A stretch of DNA of 64,000 nt from Defluviimonas salinarum (GTDB lineage: Bacteria > Pseudomonadota > Alphaproteobacteria > Rhodobacterales > Rhodobacteraceae), in contig NZ_JAPDOG010000004.1 of NCBI RefSeq assembly GCF_026013545.1, positions 230,294 through 294,293 of the forward strand. Direction: 5' to 3'. The notes under the pieces are model-generated. The model was not told where the DNA came from, ran no database searches, and saw only the letters and a list, made by a program, of their open reading frames with translations. Made by a program: the position numbers and the translations under genes. Of this stretch, positions 1-7,347 are shown in pieces (within the stretch, counting starts at the first letter, position 1; every line of letters begins with the position of its first letter).

Positions 1-752
1 ACGATCGCCCCGTCCTTCATGATCGCGATCCGGTCCGCGAGCCGGATCGCCTCGTCGAAATCGTGGGTGATGAAGACGATGGTCTTCTGCAGCACCGATT
101 GCAGGCGGATGAACTCGTCCTGCATCTCGCGCCGGATCAGGGGATCGAGGGCCGAGAACGGCTCGTCGAGGAACCACAGTTCCGGCTCCACGGCGAGCGA
201 GCGGGCGATGCCTACGCGCTGCTGCTGGCCACCCGACAACTGGCGCGGAAAGGCGCCCTCGCGCCCGCCGAGACCGACGAGCTCGATCATCTGCCGCGCC
301 CGCGCCTCGCGCTCGGCGCGGGGCGCGCCCTGCACGTCGAGCGGAAAGGCCACGTTGTCGAGCACCGTGAGATGCGGCAGCAGCGCGAAATGCTGGAACA
401 CCATGCCCATCTTGTGACGCCGGATCATCGTCATCTCGGCCTCGCTCGCGGCGAGAAGGTTCTGCCCATTGAACAGCACCTCCCCCGAGGTCGGCTCGAC
501 GAGCCGCGACATGAGCCGCACGAGCGTCGACTTGCCCGACCCCGACAGCCCCATGATGACGAAGATCTCGCCCGCCTCGACCGAGAGCGAGACGTCGCGC
601 ACCGCCGGCACGACGCCCGCCGCGATCAACCGCTCCGGCGCGGGATCGGGGCCGAGCGCGGCAAGCACCTCGGCCCCGCGCGCGCCGAAGAGCTTCCACA
701 GATGGCGGCAGACAAGTTTGGCGTCGCGGGTCTCGGGCGTCTTCTCGGTCAT
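1..752 (-). CDS. proV: Glycine betaine/proline-type ABC transporter ATP-binding protein (partial)
   Basis: ATPase of a quaternary-amine importer of the ProV/OpuAA/ChoV type. It powers uptake through a permease that should lie beyond the window edge. The visible 250 residues contain a Walker A (GLSGSGKST, about residues 68-76), the ABC signature LSGGQQQRVG, a Walker B ending LDEPFSALDP and an H-loop ITHDF. The roughly 45-residue N-terminal extension before the Walker A is usual for this subfamily, unlike short amino-acid ATPases. The gene runs off the left edge, so the C-terminal part (CBS domains in ProV) cannot be seen. It lies 66 nt downstream of the binding-protein gene on the same strand, and a strong hairpin separates them. 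The exact substrate (glycine betaine, choline or proline) cannot be told from the ATPase. Confidence 0.85.
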   Translation of the reverse strand, partial: MTEKTPETRDAKLVCRHLWKLFGARGAEVLAALGPDPAPERLIAAGVVPAVRDVSLSVEAGEIFVIMGLSGSGKSTLVRLMSRLVEPTSGEVLFNGQNLLAASEAEMTMIRRHKMGMVFQHFALLPHLTVLDNVAFPLDVQGAPRAEREARARQMIELVGLGGREGAFPRQLSGGQQQRVGIARSLAVEPELWFLDEPFSALDPLIRREMQDEFIRLQSVLQKTIVFITHDFDEAIRLADRIAIMKDGAI

Positions 753-776
753 GTCCAGTCCGCTCGAAGGATGGCC

Positions 777-805
777 CCGCCCGCGCCGCAGTCTGGCGCG
801 GGCGG
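777..805 (-). terminator. Intercistronic hairpin between binding-protein and ATPase genes
   Basis: Perfect 11-bp inverted repeat (arms CCGCCCGCGCC and GGCGCGGGCGG) with a 7-nt loop, in the 66-nt gap after the binding-protein stop codon. No U-run follows, so it is more likely an mRNA-stabilising or attenuating hairpin than a full terminator. Confidence 0.6.
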
Positions 806-818
806 AGAAATCTGACAC

Positions 819-1784
819 CTATTGGCCGATCCAGCCTTTCCAGCGCCCCTCGTTCGCCGCCATCCAGCCGGCCACGACCTCCGAGACGGACTTTCCGTTG
901 AGGTCGACATCGGTGATCATCGCGCCCATCTCGTCGTTCTCGATGGTGAAGGCCTGGATCGCCGCGTAGGCGCCCGGCCACTTGTCCTTCACGCCGGCCC
1001 AGCCGACCTTCCAGATCTCGCCGAAGGGCTTGCCGCAATCATAGGCCATGTCGGGGTTCGAGCCCCAGGCCGGGTCGTTGTAGCATTCGGCCGTGTATTC
1101 CGGGAACTCGACCCATTCGCCCTCGTATTTCGCCGGGGCCCAGTGCGGCGCGTAGATCCAGAGCATGATCGGCGCCTGGCGCTGATAGGCACTTTCCAGT
1201 TCGGCGAAGAGCGCGGCATCGGTGCCGGCATGGATCACCTCGAAGGGCAGGCCGAGGGCCTCGACGCGCTCGTCATCGAACCCGCCCCAGGTCACCGGCC
1301 CGCCGAGATAGCGGCCCTTCGGTGCGGTCTCGGCGGTTGAGAAGGCCTCGGCGCAGGCGGTGTCCAGAAGCGCCTCCCAGTTCGGCAGGCCGGGGCATTT
1401 CTCCTTCATGTAGGTGGGATACCACCACTCCTCCTTGGCCTTCATGCCGGTGGGGCCGATATTCTCGACCTTGCCGGTCGCCGTCGCGGCATCCATCGCG
1501 TCGCGGCCCGTCGTCTCCCACATCTCCATCGCGACATGCAGATCGCCGGTCTCGAGCCCCGCGAACTGCGCGAGATAATCGGCCTGGACATATTCGACGT
1601 TGTAGCCGGCTTGTTTCAGGATCTCTCCCATCAGCTCGGTGGTGATGAGCTGGCCCGTCCAGTCATGCAGCGTCAGCTTGATCGGATCGGTCGATTCCTG
1701 CGCCATCGCCAGAGTCGCCAGTGCCGAGGCGGCCACTCCGCCGATCAGGCCGCGGACCAGAGCATTCGATCGTGTCTTGAACAT
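819..1784 (-). CDS. Glycine betaine/choline-type ABC transporter substrate-binding protein
   Basis: Periplasmic binding protein of the OpuAC/ProX fold, about 321 aa. The chosen ATG opens a clean Sec signal peptide (MFKTRSNALVRG, then a hydrophobic stretch ending ALATLAMA) and has a good ribosome site (CAGGGAG) 8 nt upstream. A longer upstream reading gives no better start. The mature part begins with the family-typical IKLTLHDWTGQ block. It is rich in Trp and Tyr (WWYP, APHWAP, PAWG), as expected for the aromatic cage that holds a trimethylammonium group, and has two Cys pairs. It is followed on the same strand by the ATPase gene. Substrate preference within the quaternary amines is not resolved. 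The gene is divergent from a DeoR regulator with a 232-bp spacer. Confidence 0.85.
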   Translation of the reverse strand: MFKTRSNALVRGLIGGVAASALATLAMAQESTDPIKLTLHDWTGQLITTELMGEILKQAGYNVEYVQADYLAQFAGLETGDLHVAMEMWETTGRDAMDAATATGKVENIGPTGMKAKEEWWYPTYMKEKCPGLPNWEALLDTACAEAFSTAETAPKGRYLGGPVTWGGFDDERVEALGLPFEVIHAGTDAALFAELESAYQRQAPIMLWIYAPHWAPAKYEGEWVEFPEYTAECYNDPAWGSNPDMAYDCGKPFGEIWKVGWAGVKDKWPGAYAAIQAFTIENDEMGAMITDVDLNGKSVSEVVAGWMAANEGRWKGWIGQ

Positions 1785-2016
1785 CGTGAACTCCCTGTTC
1801 TGCCGGCCGTGCCGGAGGCCGGCCGGTCTCATGGAACGGTCGTTCGCGGGCGCCGTCGCAGCCGCCTGCCCCGTCCCCTTTCCCAAGTAGGCGGCGGATT
1901 GGCGATTCGATCAATCCGCTTTGTGGTTTTTTGTGTTTTTGACGCCCGCATCATGCCCGTTTCTTGCGCGCTTCCCCGGCCTCGCCTAGACTCTCGGCAG
2001 AACCGGAGCGCCGAAG

Positions 2017-2772
2017 ATGCTGTCCAAACGCCATGCCGACATCCTGAAGATCCTCGAACACGAGGGCTCGGTGACGATCGCCGCCCTTGCCCGCCAGCTC
2101 GGCGTCTCGCTCGAAACCGTGCGGCGCGACGTGAAGCCCCTGACCGAGACCGGCGCGCTGGTGCGCGTCCACGGCGCGGTCGGGCTCGCCGGGCAGCTCG
2201 GCGAGGCGCCGTTCCAGAAGCGGATGCGCGAGAATGCCGAGGCCAAGAAGGCGATCGCCCGCACGCTCGCGGCGACGATCCGCGACGGGGAATCGGTGAT
2301 GTTCGATACCGGCACAACGACAAGCTACCTCGCGCGCGAACTGACCGGCCACCGGCGGCTGACGGTGGTGACCAACTCCTCCGACATCGCCCGCACGCTC
2401 GCCACCGTGAACGGCAACCGGGTCTACATGGCGGGCGGAGAGCTGCGCTCCGATTCCGGGGCGGCCTTCGGCAAGTCGGCGCTCGACTTCATCGCCAGTT
2501 TCACCGTGCACCACGCGGTGATCTCGGCCGGCGCGGTCGATGCCTCGGGCGTGATGGACTACGCGCTCGAGGAGGCGGAGTTCGCCCGGCTCGTGCTCTC
2601 GCGCGGAGAGCGTCGGGTCGTCGTGACCGACCACACGAAGTTCGGCCGCCGCGGCCTCATCTCGGTCGCGGGCTTCGCCGATATCGGCGAGATCGTCACC
2701 GACCGCGCACCGTCCTCCGAGATCTCGTCCGCTCTGGAAGCGGCGGGCGCCACGCTGACCCTGGCACGCTAA
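2017..2772 (+). CDS. DeoR/GlpR family transcriptional regulator
   Basis: Cytoplasmic repressor of 251 aa, the usual DeoR length. The N-terminal winged helix (residues 1-55) shows the family pattern RHADILKILEHEGSV, then a recognition helix VSLETVRRDV. The C-terminal DeoRC sensor domain has the typical FDTGTTTSYLAREL and VTNSSDIA motifs, which bind phosphorylated sugars or similar ligands in this family. It is divergent from the quaternary-amine transporter, and DeoR proteins do not usually control betaine uptake, so its target may lie elsewhere. The ATG start was taken because it directly precedes the conserved HTH. Confidence 0.85.
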   Translation: MLSKRHADILKILEHEGSVTIAALARQLGVSLETVRRDVKPLTETGALVRVHGAVGLAGQLGEAPFQKRMRENAEAKKAIARTLAATIRDGESVMFDTGTTTSYLARELTGHRRLTVVTNSSDIARTLATVNGNRVYMAGGELRSDSGAAFGKSALDFIASFTVHHAVISAGAVDASGVMDYALEEAEFARLVLSRGERRVVVTDHTKFGRRGLISVAGFADIGEIVTDRAPSSEISSALEAAGATLTLAR

Positions 2773-2904
2773 TCTCCATGCTTCGGCAACGGGGCCGCCG
2801 CAGCCCTCATCCTACGAGTTCGGTTCAAATCTCAGCCACCCAGCCGGCAAATCGACTTCCATCTACTTTTATCCTCGCCGTGCATGGTCAGAAACCCTGA
2901 TCAG

Positions 2905-3486
2905 TCAGATTTCGGATTCGGTCGTTCTAATTCTGCCAATCTCGCCATGAAAGCTCCATCCAGTGCCGCCATCAGGAGCGAGATCATTGTTGCTGCAGTC
3001 ATGCAAGATGCAAAAAACAGTATCAGCCATGCCGGTTTTTTTTGCGAATAGCAGAAGCGAATACGTATCAATACCAACATAGCAGGTGCAGATTATAGTC
3101 ATAAACACGCCGCTCAGATAGAGTCGCCAGTCTTCCACCGCCACTCGGCCGGCGCGGACTAATAGATTAATGAGGCGTCGGACAGAAAGAAACACAATAA
3201 GCGCCACGCACAGAATGAGCTGGATCCTCAGCGTGATAATAAGAGACAGGAATGCCTCTGATTTTCCGTAGAAACCAGATAACTGAAAGTGATCGCACAA
3301 TTCGAACTCACAAGCCCACGCGTTTACAATAGTTTCCACTGGCAAGACAGGAATGCCGACAAAATGAATCAGATAGTTTATGGGCGCGCCAATCAGGAGC
3401 CACAAATAGACTCGGCGGTACTTCGGAAAATTGGAGGCCATTTCCGCGCCTGGTTTTGTTTCTAAATCTATGATTTTAAACTCCAT
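2905..3486 (-). CDS. Unrecognised membrane protein in a low-GC patch
   Basis: A 193-aa product I do not recognise. Three strongly hydrophobic segments (about residues 25-50, 78-105 and 125-150) suggest an integral membrane protein. The C-terminus is polar and Cys/Asn-rich. Base composition by eye is near 45-50% GC, clearly below the neighbours, and codon use is atypical. No convincing ribosome site precedes the ATG; Met16 is an alternative start. It is flanked by non-coding DNA of similar composition, so it looks like foreign or relict DNA. It could also be a non-functional remnant. Confidence 0.45.
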   Translation of the reverse strand: MEFKIIDLETKPGAEMASNFPKYRRVYLWLLIGAPINYLIHFVGIPVLPVETIVNAWACEFELCDHFQLSGFYGKSEAFLSLIITLRIQLILCVALIVFLSVRRLINLLVRAGRVAVEDWRLYLSGVFMTIICTCYVGIDTYSLLLFAKKTGMADTVFCILHDCSNNDLAPDGGTGWSFHGEIGRIRTTESEI

Positions 3487-3915
3487 GCGACGGATGAGAT
3501 TTCATTCCGCTCCAAAAAATCCGCGTGACGTCGCTCGCCCTTATCAACTTGCAACTAGCTCCCCAATCGCATCAAAAACTCCGAATAATGCAGTGCATCT
3601 TTCTTATTGCTTTTCGCGGCGGATCACAAAGAAAAGTTCAAACTGCCTTTGTCAAGAAAGCACGAGTCGCGCGAACCGAAAGATTCGGCACGCAAAACTC
3701 CAACACCCCCATCGGTTGATTAGCACCGTCCTATGCATCCCCGATGGGTGTGTCAAGTGGAGGTTGGTCGTGTGATCGCCCGGTGGCATTGACGATGTGG
3801 CCGCCCCCCGACGGCATCGGTGTTCCAAGATGGGTGGGTCACATCATCAGTGCCGATAGCTGTGCGACTTTGGGTTCAAACCCACTAACACGATTTGCGG
3901 ACACCCCAATGGCAA
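3487..3915. other. Low-GC intergenic stretch, no gene found
   Basis: This stretch continues the atypical composition of the upstream gene. I see no open reading frame with a ribosome site. Two related short strings, GATGGGTGTGTCA near 3743 and GATGGGTGGGTCA near 3829, may be scars of a mobile element, but neither is part of a recognisable insertion sequence. Confidence 0.4.
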
Positions 3916-3939
3916 AGCCCGGCGCCGAGGCGCCGGGCT
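3916..3939 (-). terminator. Terminator hairpin of the dctPQM operon
   Basis: Perfect 11-bp inverted repeat (AGCCCGGCGCC and GGCGCCGGGCT, 2-nt centre), 24 nt beyond the dctM stop codon. The downstream strand is T-rich in both directions (CTTTCTT on the plus strand, CTTTGCC on the minus strand), so it may work bidirectionally. Confidence 0.7.
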
Positions 3940-3963
3940 CTTTCTTGTCTGCGGTCTTCCGCT

Positions 3964-5352
3964 CTACTTGATGACCGTCTCCGGCCCCATGACCTGCGTC
4001 GGCAGCCAGGTCGAGAGCACGGGAACATAGGTCACGATGATCAGGAAGACGAAGAGCACCGCGAGGAAGGGCAGCGCCGCCTTCACCACCCGCATCATCG
4101 ACATGCCGGCGACGCCCGAGGTGACGAAGAGGTTCAGACCGACCGGCGGCGTGATCATCCCGATTTCCATGTTCACCACCATGATGATGCCAAGATGGAT
4201 CGGGTCGACGCCGAGCGAGATCGCGATCGGGAACACCAAGGGCGCGACGATCAGGATCAGGCCCGACGGCTCCATGAACTGGCCGCCGATCAGCAGGATC
4301 ACGTTGACGATCACGAGGAACATGATCTTGCCGAAGCCGGCGTCGAGCATCGCGGTCGCGACCTGCTGCGGGATCTGCTCGTCGGTCAGCACATGCTTCA
4401 GGATCAGCGCGTTGGCGATGATGAACATGAGCGTCACGGTGAGCTTGCCGGCCTCGAAGAGCGTCGCCTTGGTGTCGCGGTGGAAGAAGGCGGTGACCAG
4501 CGAGATCGGCTTCTGGATCAGGCTCAGATTGCCGCCTTCGCGGGCCAGCGGCCCCATGTCGCGGTAGATGAAGGTCGCCACGATGAAGGCCCAGATCGAG
4601 GCCACGGCGGCGGCTTCCGTCGGCGTGAAGATCGCCGAGGTGATCCCGGGGATGCCGTAGAGACCGACCATGATGATCACGATCAGCATCAGGCCCCAGA
4701 ACGCCTCGCCGAAGCTGTCGAAGACCTCGCCCCAGCCCTTCCACTCGCCCTTGGGCATCTTCTTCCAGATCGCCCAGATCAGGATCGTGACCATCAGCAT
4801 GCCACCGGCGAGAAGCCCCGGAAACACGCCCGCAAGGAACATCCGGCCGACCGAGACGTCGGTCGCGGAGGCATAGACGACCATGACGATCGACGGCGGG
4901 ATCAGGATGCCGAGCGTACCGGCGTTACAGATCACGCCCGCCGCGAAGTCCTTGGAATAGCCCACCTGGCGCATCGCCGCGATGACGATGGAGCCGATGG
5001 CAACCACGGTCGCGGGCGAAGAGCCCGAAAGTGCCGCGAAGAGCATGCAGGCGAAGACACCGGCGATCGCGAGGCCGCCCGGAAGATGGCCGACGCAGGC
5101 GATCGAGAAGCGGATGATCCGCTTGGCCACGCCGCCCGTCGACATGAACGAGGAGGCAAGGATGAAGAACGGGATCGCCAAGAGCGTCGAATGCCCCTCC
5201 ATCGCGTTGTAGAGCGTCTGCGCGATCGAGGCGAGCGAGGTGTCGGAGAACCACAAGAGGAACAGCGTGGACGACAGGCCGAGCGAGATCGCGATCGGCA
5301 CGCCGACCAGCATGAACCCGATGACCATGAAGAATAGCAGGACGACTTCCAT
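3964..5352 (-). CDS. dctM: TRAP transporter large permease subunit DctM
   Basis: The 12-helix membrane subunit of a tripartite ATP-independent periplasmic transporter, driven by the ion gradient. At 462 aa it is full length (family about 430-470). The start MEVVLLFFMVIGFMLVGVPI and the internal GVDPIHLGIIMVVNMEIGMITPPVGLN-type block near the C-terminus are diagnostic of DctM. It is the last gene of dctP-dctQ-dctM, 4 nt after dctQ, and is followed by a strong terminator. A C4-dicarboxylate substrate is inferred from the adjacent dctB/dctD pair. TRAP systems also carry keto acids and sugar acids. Confidence 0.92.
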   Translation of the reverse strand: MEVVLLFFMVIGFMLVGVPIAISLGLSSTLFLLWFSDTSLASIAQTLYNAMEGHSTLLAIPFFILASSFMSTGGVAKRIIRFSIACVGHLPGGLAIAGVFACMLFAALSGSSPATVVAIGSIVIAAMRQVGYSKDFAAGVICNAGTLGILIPPSIVMVVYASATDVSVGRMFLAGVFPGLLAGGMLMVTILIWAIWKKMPKGEWKGWGEVFDSFGEAFWGLMLIVIIMVGLYGIPGITSAIFTPTEAAAVASIWAFIVATFIYRDMGPLAREGGNLSLIQKPISLVTAFFHRDTKATLFEAGKLTVTLMFIIANALILKHVLTDEQIPQQVATAMLDAGFGKIMFLVIVNVILLIGGQFMEPSGLILIVAPLVFPIAISLGVDPIHLGIIMVVNMEIGMITPPVGLNLFVTSGVAGMSMMRVVKAALPFLAVLFVFLIIVTYVPVLSTWLPTQVMGPETVIK

Positions 5353-5356
5353 GGCC

Positions 5357-6037
5357 TTATTCCTCGTAATTCATGTGGCGGACATCCTCGACGGCGTCCT
5401 CGGCTTCGTGGCTCACGATCAGGCTTTCACGGGTGCCCGTTACGATCCCCCAGGTCGCCTGGATCAGGCGGAAGAGAAGGAGCGCACAGCCGATCGGCAG
5501 CATCGCGTAGGGAATGAAGCGGGGCAGCTTCTCGTAGGTCTCGCCCTGATTGAACATCGGCTCGATGAAGCGGAGCCAGTCCGGCATCGGGATCTGTTCG
5601 GTCTCGTACCAGGCTTGGTCGCGGGTCTTGATGAAGCCCTCGGGGAACCAGCGCCCGCCGGTCTGCTCGAAGCCGCCGAACGGCGCCCAGTAGTCCCAGG
5701 CGCCCTTCATCAGGAGAAACGCATAGGCGATGCAGCAGGCGGCGGCGACCAGCGCCAGGATTCTCCGGCCGCGATGCGGCAGAAGGTTGATGATCGCGTC
5801 AACGCCGAGATGGGCGGTGACCTTGACGGCATAGGACATGCCGAAGAGCACCAGCCAGGCGAAGAGCGCCGTGGTCAGTTCCAACCCCCAGATCAGCGAG
5901 GAGTTGAAGACGTATCTCAGGATCACGTTGATGAAGGTGATCACCGTCATCAGGCCGAGAAGCACCGCGATCGCGGTCTCCTCGAATTCATGCACGACGC
6001 GGCCAAGCGCCGTTGCGGGTTCGTACTTGCCGCTCAT
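5357..6037 (-). CDS. dctQ: TRAP transporter small permease subunit DctQ
   Basis: The four-helix small membrane subunit that pairs with DctM, 226 aa. The motif ELTTALFAWLVLFGMSYAVK, followed by HLGVD, is the classic DctQ core. It is longer than many DctQ proteins (about 160-190 aa) because of a hydrophilic insert between helices 3 and 4 (about residues 115-180), as seen in dicarboxylate-type TRAP systems of Rhodobacterales. It sits between dctP and dctM in one operon, preceded by an intercistronic hairpin. Confidence 0.88.
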   Translation of the reverse strand: MSGKYEPATALGRVVHEFEETAIAVLLGLMTVITFINVILRYVFNSSLIWGLELTTALFAWLVLFGMSYAVKVTAHLGVDAIINLLPHRGRRILALVAAACCIAYAFLLMKGAWDYWAPFGGFEQTGGRWFPEGFIKTRDQAWYETEQIPMPDWLRFIEPMFNQGETYEKLPRFIPYAMLPIGCALLLFRLIQATWGIVTGTRESLIVSHEAEDAVEDVRHMNYEE

Positions 6038-6059
6038 CGTCTCCTCCCCCTTTGGAAAT

Positions 6060-6085
6060 GGGCCCGGCCATCCCGAGCCGGGCCC
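6060..6085 (-). terminator. Intercistronic hairpin between dctP and dctQ
   Basis: Nine-bp perfect inverted repeat (GGGCCCGGC and GCCGGGCCC) with an 8-nt loop, in the 74-nt gap after the dctP stop. There is no U-run. It probably protects the dctP message or attenuates read-through, raising binding protein over permease. Confidence 0.6.
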
Positions 6086-6111
6086 TGTCGCCGCCGCTCG
6101 CGAGTGGTGGC

Positions 6112-7119
6112 TCAGCTGCCGGCGTTGAAGGCCAGCGCGGCGTCGATGTTCTCCTGGCCGATGCCGTCGACGAACTGGTCCCAGACGGGCTTCATCGCGT
6201 CGACCCAGGCCTGACGCTGCGCGTCGTCGAGCTCGCGGATTACCCCGCCGTTGTCGAGGATCGCCTGGCGCGCCTCGGCATCGACCTGGGTCACGGCCGC
6301 GTTCCGCTCCATCGACACTTCGTGCAGGATCGTGGTGAGCTGGGTCCGCACGTCCTCGGGCAGGCTGTCCATCCAGTCGACCGAGGTGACGACGAGGTAG
6401 TCGAGCACGCCGTGGTTGGTCTCGGTGATGCCGTCCTGGACCTCGTAGAACTTCTGGCCATAGATGTTGGACCAGGTGTTCTCCTGACCGTCGACGACGC
6501 CGGTCTGGAGCGCGCCGTAGACCTCGGCGAAGGCCATCGGCTGGGGCGAGGCGCCGAGCGTCTCCATCTGCGCCACGATCACGTCCGAAGGCTGAACGCG
6601 GATCTTCAGGCCCTTCATGTCCTCGGGCATCACGACCGGCTTCTTGGCCGACATCTGCTTCAGGCCGTTGTGCCAGAACTCCATGCCGAGGAGCCCGCGG
6701 CGCACCATCGATTCCTTCATCGCCTGGCCCTGCTCGGAAGCCTGGAACGCATCGACCGCCTCGATGTTCTTGAACACGAAGGGAAGGTCGAAGATCTGGA
6801 ACTGCTTGGTGAAGGCCTCGAATTTCGACAGTGACGGCGCGGCGAACTGGACGTCGCCCTGCAGCATCGCCTCGAGCACCTGGTCGTCATCGTAGAGCGT
6901 GGAGTTCGGGTAGACCTCGACACAGGCCTTGCCGTCCATCTCGGCGTTCACGCGGTCGGCGAACATCTGGGCGGCGATCCCCTTGGGGTGCTTGTCGGAG
7001 TTCGTCACATGGGCGAACTTCATCACGATCTCGCCCTCGTCGCAGCCCGCCGAGGCGAACGCGGCGCCGGCCGAAAGCGCGAGCGCGATCGCGGTCATGG
7101 TGGTGGTGATGGTCTTCAT
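6112..7119 (-). CDS. dctP: TRAP transporter solute-binding protein DctP
   Basis: Periplasmic solute receptor of the TRAP system, 335 aa. The ATG used here follows a strong ribosome site (GGGAGGAAACC) and opens a signal peptide MKTITTTMTAIALALSAGAAFA; a further upstream Met has none of these. Family motifs include KFAHVTNSDKHPKGIAAQMFADRV near the mature N-terminus and the NTWSNIYGQKFYEVQDG region. The substrate-carboxylate arginine lies in GLKIRVQPSDV. It is the first gene of dctPQM and about 210 nt downstream of a palindrome proposed to bind DctD. Confidence 0.92.
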   Translation of the reverse strand: MKTITTTMTAIALALSAGAAFASAGCDEGEIVMKFAHVTNSDKHPKGIAAQMFADRVNAEMDGKACVEVYPNSTLYDDDQVLEAMLQGDVQFAAPSLSKFEAFTKQFQIFDLPFVFKNIEAVDAFQASEQGQAMKESMVRRGLLGMEFWHNGLKQMSAKKPVVMPEDMKGLKIRVQPSDVIVAQMETLGASPQPMAFAEVYGALQTGVVDGQENTWSNIYGQKFYEVQDGITETNHGVLDYLVVTSVDWMDSLPEDVRTQLTTILHEVSMERNAAVTQVDAEARQAILDNGGVIRELDDAQRQAWVDAMKPVWDQFVDGIGQENIDAALAFNAGS

Positions 7120-7185
7120 CGGTTTCCTCCCGTTTTGACAATCCAGTGCAGTCACGCCGCGAAAACGGCGCCCGCATACAGGGAA

Positions 7186-7203
7186 GCGGCGGAAAGCCGC
7201 ACC
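7186..7203 (-). promoter_or_regulatory. Degenerate second copy of the proposed DctD site
   Basis: GCGGCGGAAAGCCGCACC matches 13 of 18 positions of the palindrome at 7330-7347 and is itself a 5-bp inverted repeat. It lies about 70 nt upstream of dctP. Support is weak, based on similarity alone. Confidence 0.3.
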
Positions 7204-7329
7204 CGCAACAGATTGTTTTTCGGGTGGTGTTGAAGCCTTTTTATTGTTTTATATTCGTTACTTACCAGACGACCTCAGATCTCGGCGAAACTACACCGGG
7301 CGGATCGTCACACAACCGTTACCGTCGAC

Positions 7330-7347
7330 TGTGCGGAAATCCGCACA
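7330..7347 (-). promoter_or_regulatory. Palindrome, proposed DctD binding site for dctPQM
   Basis: TGTGCGGA and TCCGCACA are perfect 8-bp arms around AA, ending exactly at the dctD stop codon and 211 nt upstream of dctP. TGTGCGG/CCGCACA symmetry is the type of site reported for DctD-like regulators of dicarboxylate transport. The position suits an upstream activating site for dctPQM. Confidence 0.55.

Noticed and set aside
63..815. Long plus-strand open frames across the first kilobase
   Set aside because: They are antisense to a clear ABC ATPase and a clear binding protein on the minus strand and show no protein motifs. The same holds for other long antisense frames in this high-GC DNA.
3840..3900. 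tRNA-like GGGTTCAAACCC arm
   Set aside because: Only a T-arm-like string is present. No acceptor stem, D-arm or anticodon arm can be built around it.
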